Positions 8,457 through 17,120 of a DNA stretch of 57,920 bases are shown here, piece by piece. Both the position numbers and the translations under genes were made by a program. The stretch is from Streptomyces carminius (GTDB lineage Bacteria > Actinomycetota > Actinomycetes > Streptomycetales > Streptomycetaceae). The stretch covers positions 88,548 to 146,467 of the forward strand of contig NZ_PGGW01000068.1 in the NCBI RefSeq assembly GCF_002794255.1. The letters are read 5' to 3'. Position 1 is the stretch's first letter, and every line of letters starts with the position of its first letter. The notes under the pieces were generated by a model, which was not told the DNA's origin, made no database searches, and saw only the letters and a program-made list of their open reading frames with translations.

Positions 8457-8680
8457 TCGCCGCGCCGGCCGAGAACACAGGCGGGCCCGCCGGGAGCAGC
8501 CTGGCCCCGCCTCCGGCGGAGGGCCCGCGGCACCGGCGGGACCTGTCACCGGTGCCGCGCCCGCCGTCATACGTCTCCCGCCGCCCTGCTGCGGCTCCAT
8601 GGAGCCGCTCCGCACAGCCGGGCGGAGTGTGCGGAGAGAAGCCGCACATCCCGGCCGGAGGCGGAATGAGGCCCTCCGGC

Positions 8681-8696
8681 TGTGACCGTTGTCACC
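8681..8696. promoter_or_regulatory. Crp-like binding site upstream of sucCD
   Basis: TGTGACCGTTGTCACC contains the perfect inverted repeat GTGAC-N4-GTCAC. It fits both the general TGTGA-N6-TCACA Crp consensus (one mismatch) and the GTG-N6-GNCAC form reported for Streptomyces Crp. It lies about 155 bp upstream of the sucC GTG. No strong -35/-10 pair could be fixed; TAACCT at 8741-8746 is a possible -10. Confidence 0.45.
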
Positions 8697-8848
8697 GAAC
8701 AGGTGTGAGGTCGGATTTATGCGGGGCACACGGACGGGACTAACCTGCAAGGCGGACATGCCGCGCGCCCTCGCAGACGCCGCGGCCACGCGGCACGCCC
8801 ACGCTGACAACGAACCGCGAGAAACCACTGACTAGGGGACGGACGCGC

Positions 8849-10021
8849 GTGGACCTGTTCGAGTACCAGGCGAGGGACCTCTTCGCCAAGCATGAGGTAC
8901 CGGTGCTGGCCGGTGAAGTCATCGAGACGCCCGAGGCGGCGCGCGAGGTGACCGAGCGACTCGGCGGTCGCGCGGTTGTCAAGGCGCAGGTCAAGACTGG
9001 TGGCCGGGGCAAGGCGGGCGGTGTGAAACTGGCCTCCGACCCGGCGGACGCGGTGGAGAAGGCCGGCCGGATCCTCGGTATGGACATCAAGGGCCACACC
9101 GTCCACAAGGTGATGCTGGCCCAGACCGCGGACATCGCGGAGGAGTACTACGTCTCCTTCCTGCTGGACCGCGCCAACCGCACCTTCCTCGCCATGGCGT
9201 CCGTCGAGGGCGGTGTCGAGATCGAGGAGGTCGCGGCCACCAAGCCCGAGGCCCTGGCCAAGATCCCGGTCGACGCCGTCGAGGGCGTCACCGAGGCCAA
9301 GGCTCGCGAGATCGTCGAGGCCGCGAGCTTCCCGGCCGAGATCGCCGACCAGGTGGTCGACGTCCTGCGTCGGCTGTGGGACGTCTTCGTCAAGGAGGAC
9401 GCCCTTCTGGTCGAGGTGAACCCGCTGGTCAAGACCGGTGAGGGCAGGGTCATCGCGCTGGACGGCAAGGTGTCCCTGGACGCCAACGCCGAGTTCCGCC
9501 AGCCGGACCACGCCGCCCTGGAGGACAAGGCCGCGGCCGACCCGCTGGAGGCCGCCGCCAAGGCCAAGGGCCTCAACTACGTCAAGCTCGACGGCCAGGT
9601 CGGCATCATCGGCAACGGCGCGGGCCTGGTCATGAGCACCCTGGACGTCGTGGCGTACGCCGGTGAGAACCACGGTGGCGTCAAGCCCGCCAACTTCCTC
9701 GACATCGGCGGCGGCGCCTCCGCCGAGGTGATGGCCAACGGCCTGGAGATCATCCTCGGCGACCCGGACGTGAAGTCCGTCTTCGTCAACGTCTTCGGCG
9801 GCATCACCGCCTGCGACGCCGTCGCCAACGGCATCGTCCAGGCACTGAAGCTGCTGGCGGACAAGGGCGAGGAGGTCACCAAGCCGCTGGTGGTGCGCCT
9901 CGACGGCAACAACGCGGAGCTGGGTCGCAAGATCCTGACCGACGCCGACCACCCGCTGGTGCAGCAGGTGGACACCATGGACGGTGCGGCCGAGCGGGCC
10001 GCCGAGCTGGCCGCCAAGTAA
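8849..10021 (+). CDS. sucC: Succinyl-CoA synthetase (ADP-forming), beta subunit
   Basis: The protein is 390 aa, standard family length. It starts at GTG 8849 (MDLFEYQARDLFAKHEVPV, a hallmark N-terminus) after an AGGGGACGG ribosome site. The ATP-grasp domain includes VVKAQVKTGGRGKAGGVKLA near residue 45 and EVNPLVKT near residue 190. The C-terminal CoA-ligase domain includes IVNG/NFLDIGGGA and VFGGITACD. With SucD it converts succinyl-CoA, ADP and phosphate to succinate, CoA and ATP in the TCA cycle. It is co-transcribed with sucD 25 bp downstream, and possibly Crp-regulated. Confidence 0.97.
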   Translation: MDLFEYQARDLFAKHEVPVLAGEVIETPEAAREVTERLGGRAVVKAQVKTGGRGKAGGVKLASDPADAVEKAGRILGMDIKGHTVHKVMLAQTADIAEEYYVSFLLDRANRTFLAMASVEGGVEIEEVAATKPEALAKIPVDAVEGVTEAKAREIVEAASFPAEIADQVVDVLRRLWDVFVKEDALLVEVNPLVKTGEGRVIALDGKVSLDANAEFRQPDHAALEDKAAADPLEAAAKAKGLNYVKLDGQVGIIGNGAGLVMSTLDVVAYAGENHGGVKPANFLDIGGGASAEVMANGLEIILGDPDVKSVFVNVFGGITACDAVANGIVQALKLLADKGEEVTKPLVVRLDGNNAELGRKILTDADHPLVQQVDTMDGAAERAAELAAK

Positions 10022-10046
10022 CGAGGGACGAGGACACCGACACACC

Positions 10047-10931
10047 ATGGCTATCTTCCTCACCAAGGAAAGCAAGGTCATCGTCCAGGGGATGACCGGC
10101 TCCGAGGGCCAGAAGCACACCCGGCGCATGCTGGCCTCCGGCACCAACATCGTCGGCGGCGTGAACCCGCGCAAGGCGGGCACCACGGTCGACTTCGAAG
10201 GGACCGAGGTACCCGTCTTCGGCAGCGTCAAGGAGGCCATGGAGGCCACCGGCGCCGACGTCACCGTCGTCTTCGTCCCGGAGAAGTTCACCAAGGCCGC
10301 GGTCATCGAGGCGATCGACGCCGAGATCCCGCTCGCCGTGGTGATCACCGAGGGCGTCGCCGTCCACGACACCGCCGAGTTCTGGGCGTACGCGGGCTCC
10401 AAGGGGAACAAGACCCGGATCGTCGGCCCGAACTGCCCCGGTCTGATCAGCCCCGGCCAGTCCAACGCGGGCATCATCCCGGCGGACATCACCAAGCCGG
10501 GCCGCATCGGCCTGGTCTCCAAGTCCGGCACGCTGACGTACCAGATGATGTACGAGCTGCGCGACCTCGGCTTCTCGACCTGCGTGGGCATCGGCGGTGA
10601 CCCGATCATCGGCACCACCCACATCGACGCCCTCGCCGCCTTCGAGGCCGACCCCGACACCGACCTGATCGTGATGATCGGCGAGATCGGCGGCGACGCC
10701 GAGGAGCGGGCCGCCGACTTCATCAAGGCCAACGTCACCAAGCCGGTCGTGGGCTACGTCGCGGGCTTCACCGCCCCGGAGGGCAAGACCATGGGCCACG
10801 CCGGCGCCATCGTCTCCGGTTCCTCCGGCACCGCCCAGGCGAAGAAGGAGGCCCTGGAGGCCGCGGGCGTGAAGGTCGGCAAGACCCCGTCCGAGACCGC
10901 CCGCCTGGCGCGCGAGGCGCTCGCCGGCTGA
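10047..10931 (+). CDS. sucD: Succinyl-CoA synthetase, alpha subunit
   Basis: The protein is 294 aa, starting MAIFLTKESKVIVQGMTGSE after a GAGGGACGAGG ribosome site. The N-terminal CoA-binding Rossmann domain is clear (GGVNPRKAG near residue 35). The phosphorylated catalytic histidine is His251 in MGHAGAIVSG. It forms the heteromeric enzyme with SucC and carries the phosphohistidine intermediate. The gene follows sucC with a 25-bp gap and ends before two strong hairpins. Nothing is unusual about it. Confidence 0.97.
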   Translation: MAIFLTKESKVIVQGMTGSEGQKHTRRMLASGTNIVGGVNPRKAGTTVDFEGTEVPVFGSVKEAMEATGADVTVVFVPEKFTKAAVIEAIDAEIPLAVVITEGVAVHDTAEFWAYAGSKGNKTRIVGPNCPGLISPGQSNAGIIPADITKPGRIGLVSKSGTLTYQMMYELRDLGFSTCVGIGGDPIIGTTHIDALAAFEADPDTDLIVMIGEIGGDAEERAADFIKANVTKPVVGYVAGFTAPEGKTMGHAGAIVSGSSGTAQAKKEALEAAGVKVGKTPSETARLAREALAG

Positions 10932-10958
10932 CGGCCGCACCGCCGCCGCCCGTACGGC

Positions 10959-10990
10959 GCGGGCCCGCACCCCCGGGGGTGCGGGCCCGC
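10959..10990 (+). terminator. sucCD terminator (first hairpin)
   Basis: A perfect 32-bp GC palindrome with 16-nt arms centred between 10974 and 10975, 28 bp after the sucD stop. A second perfect 22-bp palindrome lies at 11008-11029. Together they likely end sucCD transcription and insulate the convergent kinase operon. The rest of the 325-bp gap (to 11256) holds no gene I can support. Confidence 0.75.
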
Positions 10991-11007
10991 GTGGTTTCTC
11001 CCGGCCG

Positions 11008-11029
11008 GTGCCCCCGGCGCCGGGGGCAC
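11008..11029. terminator. Second hairpin between sucD and the convergent kinase gene
   Basis: A perfect 22-bp palindrome with arms of GTGCCCCCGGC and its complement. It sits 18 bp beyond the first hairpin and could act in either direction. Confidence 0.5.
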
Positions 11030-11256
11030 GGGACCGCCGCGGCGGCCGGGGACGCCGGGAGCGGAGCCGCCGCGACGATCGCCGCCGTGACGGCGGCCGG
11101 AGCGGACGGCGGAGCGGGACGGCGGGTACCGCGGATGCGCCGGGGCACGGTGATCTCCTCTGCCGGATTCCGGCGGGTGAACGGTGCACACCCACCCTGG
11201 TGCCGGAGCGCGGTGCGGGGAGCCCGGAAAGCCGCAGGGCGGGCCTGGTGCGGCGG

Positions 11257-12630
11257 TCAGCAGTTGGGGACCCACCTGTGCGACAGCGGTGCGTAGCTGC
11301 CTGCCAGGTTGCCCTGCTGGCGCATGGAGGTGCAGCCGGTGCGCCGCATCGTGCGAGTGCGGTCGACGCCGGCCGGTGTGAAGTCGCGGCCCCGGTAGTA
11401 CGCCACGCCGCCGCGGCCCTCCGCCTCCACACCGTTGTTGAAGATCGACTTCACCGGGTGGTCGCGCGTCCACCCGCACGTCTCGTCGCCGGACAGCCAG
11501 TCCGGGTCGTCACCCTGCCAGCTGCACATCCGGCCCATGCCGAACTCCTCACTGAAGAAGCAGACGCTGTCCGGCGGGCAGCGGTGGTAGCCGTATGTCG
11601 GCCCGTCGTCCCGTAACGACGTGTAGGTCACCGTCGCCGCCGCTCCCAGCAGCGCCCCCGCCAGGGTGATCACCAGAACGGGGCGGCGCCAGGCGCGCGG
11701 GCGGAGCCTCGGCAGGCGTGGGGAGCGGACGGTCCCCGCGGCACGCTCCACCCGGCGCAGGAGCGCGGCGCTGCCGAGGCCGGCCCGCCGCTCGTGGGTG
11801 GGGGCCAGGCAGGCGGTGACGATCTCCCGCCACGGCTCCGGCAGCCCGGGGGAGAGGCGCAGCTCCTCCGTGCCGCGCGCGTAGCGCACCGCCGCGTCGC
11901 AGCGGGCCTCCGCCGAGCCGCCGGGCAGCGGGTGGGTGTCCGTGAGAACGAGGTGGGTCAGCACGCCGAAGGCCCAGATGTCGGCGGTGGGACGCGTTCG
12001 GCGGCCACGTTCGCCGTACTCCGGCCACAGCAGCTCGGGCGGGGTGTAGTCGGGGGTGGCGAAGGCGGGGGCGTAGGCGTGGGTGCCCTCCAGTTCGGCC
12101 GCCATGTTGAAGTCGCCGAGGCGGACCGAACCGTCCTTCATCAGCAGCACGTTGGCGGGCTTGAGGTCGCCGTGCACCCAGCCCGCGCGGTGCAGCTGGT
12201 GCAGTCCCTCGCAGATCTGGGCGAGGAGGGCGGGCCCGGAGCCGGGCACCGGTGTCCGGCGCAGCAGGGCGTCCAGTGATCCCTCGGCCCGCTCCAGCAC
12301 GAGGACGGTGGCGCCGTCGAGTTCGGGACGGTCCGGGTCGTCGACGGTGAGGGCGTCGTACATCCGGATCAGCCGGGGGGAGCGCAGTCGGCGGAGCAGC
12401 TCGACCTCGCGTTCGGCCATTTCGCGCAGATGGCGGAGCCGGCGGGGGGTGTGGGTGCCGGTGGGCAGGAACTTCAACGCCACCTCGCGGGGCCGTCCGG
12501 CCCCGGCACCACCGGTGTGCCGCCCCGCGTACACGGTCCCGAACGCGCCGGAGGCAAGCGGTTCGCGTACCTCCCAGGAGCCGACGCGGTAGCCCGGCGG
12601 CACGGGGACGGAGTGGGGGAGGCCGGTCAC
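11257..12630 (-). CDS. Membrane Ser/Thr protein kinase with C-terminal I36 protease-inhibitor-like domain
   Basis: The protein is 457 aa; the GTG start overlaps the FHA gene's stop (GTGA). Residues 17-300 form a Hanks-type kinase: glycine loop SGAFGTVYAG, ATP-binding Lys53 (VALKF), catalytic loop HGDLKPANVLL with Asp155, and an activation segment beginning GDFNMA, i.e. DFN instead of DFG. Residues about 317-337 are a membrane helix. The extracytoplasmic tail (351-457) has six cysteines and the pattern CPPDSVCFFSEEFGMG...SIFNNG...YY...SHRWVPNC, typical of peptidase inhibitor family I36 (SMPI-like, beta/gamma-crystallin fold). It is therefore a sensor-type kinase with a secreted inhibitor or protein-binding domain in place of the usual PASTA repeats. 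Its partner FHA gene is immediately upstream. Confidence 0.88.
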   Translation of the reverse strand: MTGLPHSVPVPPGYRVGSWEVREPLASGAFGTVYAGRHTGGAGAGRPREVALKFLPTGTHTPRRLRHLREMAEREVELLRRLRSPRLIRMYDALTVDDPDRPELDGATVLVLERAEGSLDALLRRTPVPGSGPALLAQICEGLHQLHRAGWVHGDLKPANVLLMKDGSVRLGDFNMAAELEGTHAYAPAFATPDYTPPELLWPEYGERGRRTRPTADIWAFGVLTHLVLTDTHPLPGGSAEARCDAAVRYARGTEELRLSPGLPEPWREIVTACLAPTHERRAGLGSAALLRRVERAAGTVRSPRLPRLRPRAWRRPVLVITLAGALLGAAATVTYTSLRDDGPTYGYHRCPPDSVCFFSEEFGMGRMCSWQGDDPDWLSGDETCGWTRDHPVKSIFNNGVEAEGRGGVAYYRGRDFTPAGVDRTRTMRRTGCTSMRQQGNLAGSYAPLSHRWVPNC

Positions 12631-13373
12631 CGGGCCGCCCTGCTCGGCGCGGCGCCGAGGACGACGAGGTCGTCCTCGCACACGAGGTCGAAGCGGAGCG
12701 CGAGCGAGACCAGGGACTCCTTCTTGCCGCCCCGGCGCGGTCCGGACTCCGCCACGTCCGGGCCGGGACGCAGCCCGAGCTTGACCGCGAGGTAGTCGAT
12801 GTTCCAGTAGACCAGGGAGCGGTGGACGGCCGGCCACCCGGAGCGCAGCCGTTCGACGAGCTGGTCGACGGTGGGCAGCGGGGCGTGCGGGTCGTCGCGC
12901 AGCCGGGGTTCGCACAGGGCGGCCAGCACCGCGTAGTAGCGCGTGGTGCGGTCGAGGGCGAACGCCGGTGCCGTGGTGGCCCCGGCGGCGGAACAGGAAC
13001 CCGCGGCACGGGGTCCGTAGCGGTGGCGCGGGGCCCACACCTCGAAGCTGAGCAGATCGCCGGCGGCGGGCAGCACCACGCGGGAGAACTCGAAGGGAAT
13101 GGGTGCGTCCAGGCGGCCGGGCGAGACCTTGACGTGTTCGCCCGCGCCCTCCGGGTTCTCCACCACGTACGTCTGGTCCGCGCTGTGGTTGCTCAGGATC
13201 CAGAAAGCACGGTGCGCGGTGATCTCGCCGGCGACCCGTGACACGCCCCTGTGCGCGATCGACAGGCCGCTGCCCGGGATCGCGCGGCCGAAGGCGAGCC
13301 GCTCACCGGCCGCGATCCTGAACTGGCCGTCGGGCCCCTCGCAGCCCGGTGGCACAACGATGACGCTGTACAT
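12627..13373 (-). CDS. FHA-like domain protein paired with the kinase
   Basis: The protein is 248 aa from ATG 13373, preceded by AAGGGGGGAG. The N-terminal 100 residues look like a forkhead-associated fold: RLAFGRAIPGSGLSIAHRGVSRVAGEI contains the G-R and S-R-x-x-G elements in a degenerate form, followed by NHSADQTYVVENP. FHA domains bind phosphothreonine. The C-terminal half is a helical, wHTH-like region (TTRYYAVLAALCEPRL; VDQLVERLRSGW; VYWNIDYLAVKLGL). Stop and start overlap with the kinase gene, so the two are probably made together and the FHA protein is a likely substrate or adaptor. No membrane segment is present. Confidence 0.72.
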   Translation of the reverse strand: MYSVIVVPPGCEGPDGQFRIAAGERLAFGRAIPGSGLSIAHRGVSRVAGEITAHRAFWILSNHSADQTYVVENPEGAGEHVKVSPGRLDAPIPFEFSRVVLPAAGDLLSFEVWAPRHRYGPRAAGSCSAAGATTAPAFALDRTTRYYAVLAALCEPRLRDDPHAPLPTVDQLVERLRSGWPAVHRSLVYWNIDYLAVKLGLRPGPDVAESGPRRGGKKESLVSLALRFDLVCEDDLVVLGAAPSRAAR

Positions 13374-13568
13374 ACTGGCTCCCCCCTTGAGCGGCGGTGT
13401 CAGTGTAGGGGGCAGCGTCGAGGGGCCACGCGTGGTTCGGCCGGGAGTGTCAGGACCCTCCACGGTGGCGTGTGGGGCCCCGAGGATCCACCGGAAATCC
13501 TCCGCGGAGCCGTACCGGGCCACCGTAGGTACGCGGCCGCGGCCGCGTACCCGTCACCGGTGCCGGCC

Positions 13569-14474
13569 TCAGCCGTCCGCCGCTCCGTCCTCCGGGGAGT
13601 GCCCGGAGACGGCCGGTGACCGGTCCGGCGGGGTGTGGCCCGCCGGACCGGTGGCCGCGCCGAACACCGCCGCGGCCACCAGCACCGAGGTGGCCCCGAT
13701 CACCGCGCCCGTACGGCGCTGTGCCAGCCGTTCGCCGCCCTCCCGCACGGCGCGGGCGGGCGGAAGGGCGGGGACGGGCCACGCGGCGGCCAGCCCCTCC
13801 AGCAGCGCGCGGATGATCCGCCTCCGCCGCTCCGGCTCGACACGCCGCAGGGCGGGCACGTACTCGCCCAGCGCCTCGCGCGCGTGCATCAGCCGTCCGG
13901 CCGCCGCCGCGGTGCTGGACTCGCTCTCGGCGGCCGTCTCGGCCGCTCCGAGCCCGAGCCCGTCGTGCAGGAGCAGGGTCCGGCGGTAGGAGGGCGGCAG
14001 TTCCAGCAGCGCCTGCGCCAGCGTCTCCAGCGCCTCCCGCGGCAGCCGCTCCTCCCGGTCCTCCCGGTCCTCCCGTTCCCCTCCGGCTGGGAAGGGGGCG
14101 CTCGCGAGGCGGCGGCGGGGATCCAGCCGGTGCCAGGGCGAGAGGGCGTGGTCGTGTGCCGCCGCGCGCACCCAGCCGGCCGGATTCCGGTCCACGGCGA
14201 CCTCCGGCCACCGCTCCCAGGCCAGCCGGAACGCGTGGCGGACGGACCGCTCGGCCAGCCGCCGGTCACCGGTGAGCAGACAGACCTGCCGGAACAGCGG
14301 CTCCGCGTGCCGCGTGTACAGCAGGTCGAAGGCCTCGGCGGGCCCGCCCGGCACCGCGGTGCCGGGCGGGCCCGGCTCCTCGCGTCCGGCCGTCTCCCCG
14401 GCCGGGGCGGACGGAGTGCCCGACCGCTGCCCGGGGGCGGGGATGGAGACCTTCTCAGTCGTGCTGCCCGTCAT
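13569..14474 (-). CDS. ECF sigma-factor-like protein with a C-terminal membrane segment
   Basis: The protein is 301 aa. Residues about 45-115 resemble sigma region 2 (AEAFDLLYTRHAEPLFRQV...ERSVRHAFRLAWERWP), and 140-195 resemble region 4 (LETLAQALLELPPSYRRTLLLHDGLGLGAAETAAES). The region 2.3/2.4 DNA-melting stretch is poor, ending WVRAAAHDHALSPWHRLDP. Residues about 255-275 (AVIGATSVLVAAAVFGAATG) form a hydrophobic helix with a Pro/Ser tail. This is an ECF-type sigma fold fused to a membrane anchor, perhaps a self-tethered or regulatory sigma homologue. No anti-sigma gene is adjacent. The 195 bp before the FHA gene contain no visible gene. Confidence 0.75.
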   Translation of the reverse strand: MTGSTTEKVSIPAPGQRSGTPSAPAGETAGREEPGPPGTAVPGGPAEAFDLLYTRHAEPLFRQVCLLTGDRRLAERSVRHAFRLAWERWPEVAVDRNPAGWVRAAAHDHALSPWHRLDPRRRLASAPFPAGGEREDREDREERLPREALETLAQALLELPPSYRRTLLLHDGLGLGAAETAAESESSTAAAAGRLMHAREALGEYVPALRRVEPERRRRIIRALLEGLAAAWPVPALPPARAVREGGERLAQRRTGAVIGATSVLVAAAVFGAATGPAGHTPPDRSPAVSGHSPEDGAADG

Positions 14475-14502
14475 GCCGGCGTCCTCCGCGGATCGTCATT
14501 GG

Positions 14503-14528
14503 CCATACCGGTATGGACCTCATACCGG
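14503..14528. promoter_or_regulatory. Operator-like palindrome and half-site in the divergent promoter region
   Basis: CCATACCGGTATGG (14503-14516) is a perfect 14-bp palindrome. CATACCGG recurs at 14521-14528, 17 bp after its first occurrence. The surrounding 14510-14600 is AT-rich for this genome, as expected of a promoter between the sigma-like gene and the DUF6350 gene. The regulator is unknown. Confidence 0.4.
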
Positions 14529-14594
14529 CGTACTGTGCGAAAAGCTCCATTGCGCATTGTGTGCAACACATCGATGTTTTATTCACTACCGGGG

Positions 14595-16034
14595 ATGAAC
14601 GGGGGAAGTTGGCAGCATGGCGGCGTGCATCCCACGGCCCGACACCGAGCGACACCGCCCGCGCACCGCCCCCCCGGCCCTCCCGGAGCCCCGCCGGGCC
14701 GCCGTGCGCCGGATCACCCCGCGGAGCGGCTCCTGGAGGGCGTGATGGCGGCCGGGCTGGGTCTGGCCGGGGTCGCCGTCGTCGTCCTGCTGCTGTGGAT
14801 CACCTCGCCCTGTTCCGGCGGCGGTCCCGGTGACGCCCTGCGCATCGCCGCCGATCTGTGGCTGATGGCACACGGTGCCCCCCTTGTCCGTGTTCAAACA
14901 CTCGGCGGCGCCCCCGCGCCCGTCGGTCTGACCCCGCTGCTGCTGTGCGCCGTCCCGATATGGCTGCTGTACCGCGCGGCGCGCGACGCGGTGTCCGCGG
15001 CGGCCGGTGGACCGGTCGGCGAACCGGCGGACCGCACGGTGGACGGGGGCCGGCCCTGGCGGGCCGCGGGCTGGGTCGTCGCGGGGTATCTGCTGGTCGC
15101 GGCGGCTGCCACCGCTTATGCCTCCACCGGTCCCCTCCGGGTCGATCCGCTGGGCGCCGCACCGCGCCTGCCCGCCGTGGTGGCCGCCGTGGCGGCGGCC
15201 GGGGTCTGGACGGGGCTGGACCGGCCCATGGCGTGGATCCGCCGGGCGCCGCGGTGCGCACGGCGCGCGCCCGCGCCGGTCCGGACGCTCGGCAGGCCGC
15301 TCGGACGGTGGTCCGGCCGGGTGCTCGGAGCCGCGGCGGCGGTCCTCACCCGGCCCGGAGCCGTCGCCGTACCGCGTGCCGCCGCCGCGGGCACCGCGGC
15401 GCTGTGCGCGGCGGGCGGACTGCTGACGGCGGGCGCCCTGCTGTGGAGGACGGTGGCGGGCGGTGGCGCGCAACAGGCGGTGCTCCCCGAGACGGTCCCC
15501 GGCTGCGCGGGACACGCCGCGCTCCTGCTGCTCTGCCTGGCCCTGGCGCCGAACGCGGCCGTCTGGGGCGCGTCGTACGGCCTCGGCCCCGGCTTCACGC
15601 TCGGCGGGGGCAGCACGGTGGGGCCGTCGGCCGTGACCGCGCTGCCCGGGCTGCCGGACTTCCCGCTGCTGGCCGCCCTGCCCGCCGAGGGCCCCGGCAC
15701 CCCGCTGACCTGGACGGTGGCGGGAGTGGTGCCGCTGGCGGCCGGAGCGGCGACGGCCCGGAGCGTGGCGTGTGCGGCCGTGCCCGAGTGGGGGCGGCCG
15801 GTGCTGGGCGGGTGGGCGACCGCGTGCGCCGCCGTACTGGCCGCCTGCGGCTGCGGAGCGGCCATGGCGCTGCTGGCGGCCTGGTCGGGCGGGCCGCTGG
15901 GCAACCTGGCACTGGCCCAGCTGGGCCCGCGCTGGTGGCTCACCGGCGCGGCCGCGCTGAGCTGGACCGCCGTCCTGGGGGTGCCGGGCGCGCTGGCCCT
16001 GCGGTACCGGCGGCTGCGGCGCGGCCCGGCATGA
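14595..16034 (+). CDS. DUF6350 family polytopic membrane protein
   Basis: The protein is 479 aa if started at ATG 14595; GTG 14625 and GTG/ATG 14742-14745 are alternatives. The hallmark block is LWLMAHGAPLVRV near residue 90, followed by PVGLTPLLLCAVPIWLLYRAARDA, typical of the actinobacterial DUF6350 membrane family that sits next to purN. About eight to ten hydrophobic helices span the length, rich in Ala/Leu/Val. No catalytic or transporter signature is recognisable. It is divergent from the sigma-like gene and convergent with the next gene. Function unknown; an integral inner-membrane protein. Confidence 0.8.
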   Translation: MNGGSWQHGGVHPTARHRATPPAHRPPGPPGAPPGRRAPDHPAERLLEGVMAAGLGLAGVAVVVLLLWITSPCSGGGPGDALRIAADLWLMAHGAPLVRVQTLGGAPAPVGLTPLLLCAVPIWLLYRAARDAVSAAAGGPVGEPADRTVDGGRPWRAAGWVVAGYLLVAAAATAYASTGPLRVDPLGAAPRLPAVVAAVAAAGVWTGLDRPMAWIRRAPRCARRAPAPVRTLGRPLGRWSGRVLGAAAAVLTRPGAVAVPRAAAAGTAALCAAGGLLTAGALLWRTVAGGGAQQAVLPETVPGCAGHAALLLLCLALAPNAAVWGASYGLGPGFTLGGGSTVGPSAVTALPGLPDFPLLAALPAEGPGTPLTWTVAGVVPLAAGAATARSVACAAVPEWGRPVLGGWATACAAVLAACGCGAAMALLAAWSGGPLGNLALAQLGPRWWLTGAAALSWTAVLGVPGALALRYRRLRRGPA

Positions 16035-16181
16035 CGCGCCGATCCCGCCCCGCCCCGCCCGATCCCGCCCCGTCCGGCCCCGCCTCCCGCCGTACGGCGC
16101 CCGCGCGGCGGCGGACGGCCCGCCGCGCCCCGGCCCGGAGACGAGGGCGGAGACGGGGGCGGGGGCCCCAGGAGGCGGGGA

Positions 16182-17120
16182 TCAGTCCTGTTCGCCGAAG
16201 AGGGGGCGCAGCTCCTCGGGGAGGTGCCGCTCGCACGCCTCCCGGGAGGAGTTGGTGAGGGCGTCCTCCACGCAGACGAAGTAGTCGCGGTAGACGAGCT
16301 GCACGGTGAACTGCGCCGCGATGATCGCCAGGGCGGCGACGCCCGCCACCAGGCCGCTGACCGCCACCGCCGTCTGCGGTCTGCCACCGCGCCCGCCCGC
16401 CGGGTGCGCGGGCGGCACGGCGGGACCCGGACCGGTGCCTCCGGCCGCCCCGGCCACGTCCTCGGGCCGGGCACCCCGTCCCGGGGACCCCGAAGAACCG
16501 CCCGCGCCCGCGGCGCCGCGCGGCCCGGTCCGCAGCGTGCTCACCCCCCAGTACACGGCCAGCGCGCCCAGCGGGGTCGCGAGCCACGGAATGCTGAAGA
16601 GGGCGAAGAAGAAGCCCCACATGCCGGCCAGCAGCGCGTACCGGGCCCGCCGCTGGGCCGGGTCGGACGGATCCCAGCGCGGTCCGCCCGCCCCGCCGTT
16701 CCGGCCGTCGGGCCGCTCGGGACGGCCGCCCTCGCCGAAGTCGCGGCCCTGGCGGTGCGGCTGGCGGCTGCTCCACCGGCTCCCCCAGTTCGGCGGGGAG
16801 CCGGCGGGGCGGCTCCGCTCCCGCTCCCCGTCGCCGTTCCCGTCGTCCCCCTGCCCGGGGTCCTCCGGGCCGGAGCCGTGCGGGTGGCGCGGGCGCCAGG
16901 GCTGCTCCGGCCGCCCCTCGGGCGGCGGCGCGAAGGGATTGTCGTCGGAGGAACCGGAGGAACCGGAGGAGCCCGAGGAACCGCGGAGGTTGCGGGTGCC
17001 CCGGGTGTCCCGGCCGGCCGGTCCGGAGAAGGACCACCGCTTCCGGAGCAGGACCGAGGCAGTCCCGGTCGTGGTGCCGGTCGAAGGTGCGAGGGCCGCA
17101 CGGCGGCGTCGGTCCGTCAT
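16182..17120 (-). CDS. Membrane protein with long disordered N-terminus
   Basis: The protein is 312 aa from ATG 17120, which has AGGGGAAG about 11 bp upstream. The first 150 residues are low complexity, including a run of Gly-Ser-Ser repeats (GSSGSSGSSGSS) and Pro/Arg/Gly-rich stretches. Two hydrophobic segments follow: YALLAGMWGFFFALFSIPWLATPLGALAVYWG (about 165-195) and TAVAVSGLVAGVAALAIIAAQFTVQLVY (about 250-277). The short acidic C-terminus has one Cys in YFVCVEDALT and one in SREACERH, probably outside the membrane and possibly disulphide-linked. No known function. It ends 147 bp from the convergent DUF6350 gene. Confidence 0.75.
   Translation of the reverse strand: MTDRRRRAALAPSTGTTTGTASVLLRKRWSFSGPAGRDTRGTRNLRGSSGSSGSSGSSDDNPFAPPPEGRPEQPWRPRHPHGSGPEDPGQGDDGNGDGERERSRPAGSPPNWGSRWSSRQPHRQGRDFGEGGRPERPDGRNGGAGGPRWDPSDPAQRRARYALLAGMWGFFFALFSIPWLATPLGALAVYWGVSTLRTGPRGAAGAGGSSGSPGRGARPEDVAGAAGGTGPGPAVPPAHPAGGRGGRPQTAVAVSGLVAGVAALAIIAAQFTVQLVYRDYFVCVEDALTNSSREACERHLPEELRPLFGEQD

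Noticed and set aside
8717..10741. 674-codon minus-strand frame across sucCD
   Set aside because: Antisense of two certain genes; composition is mirror-like.
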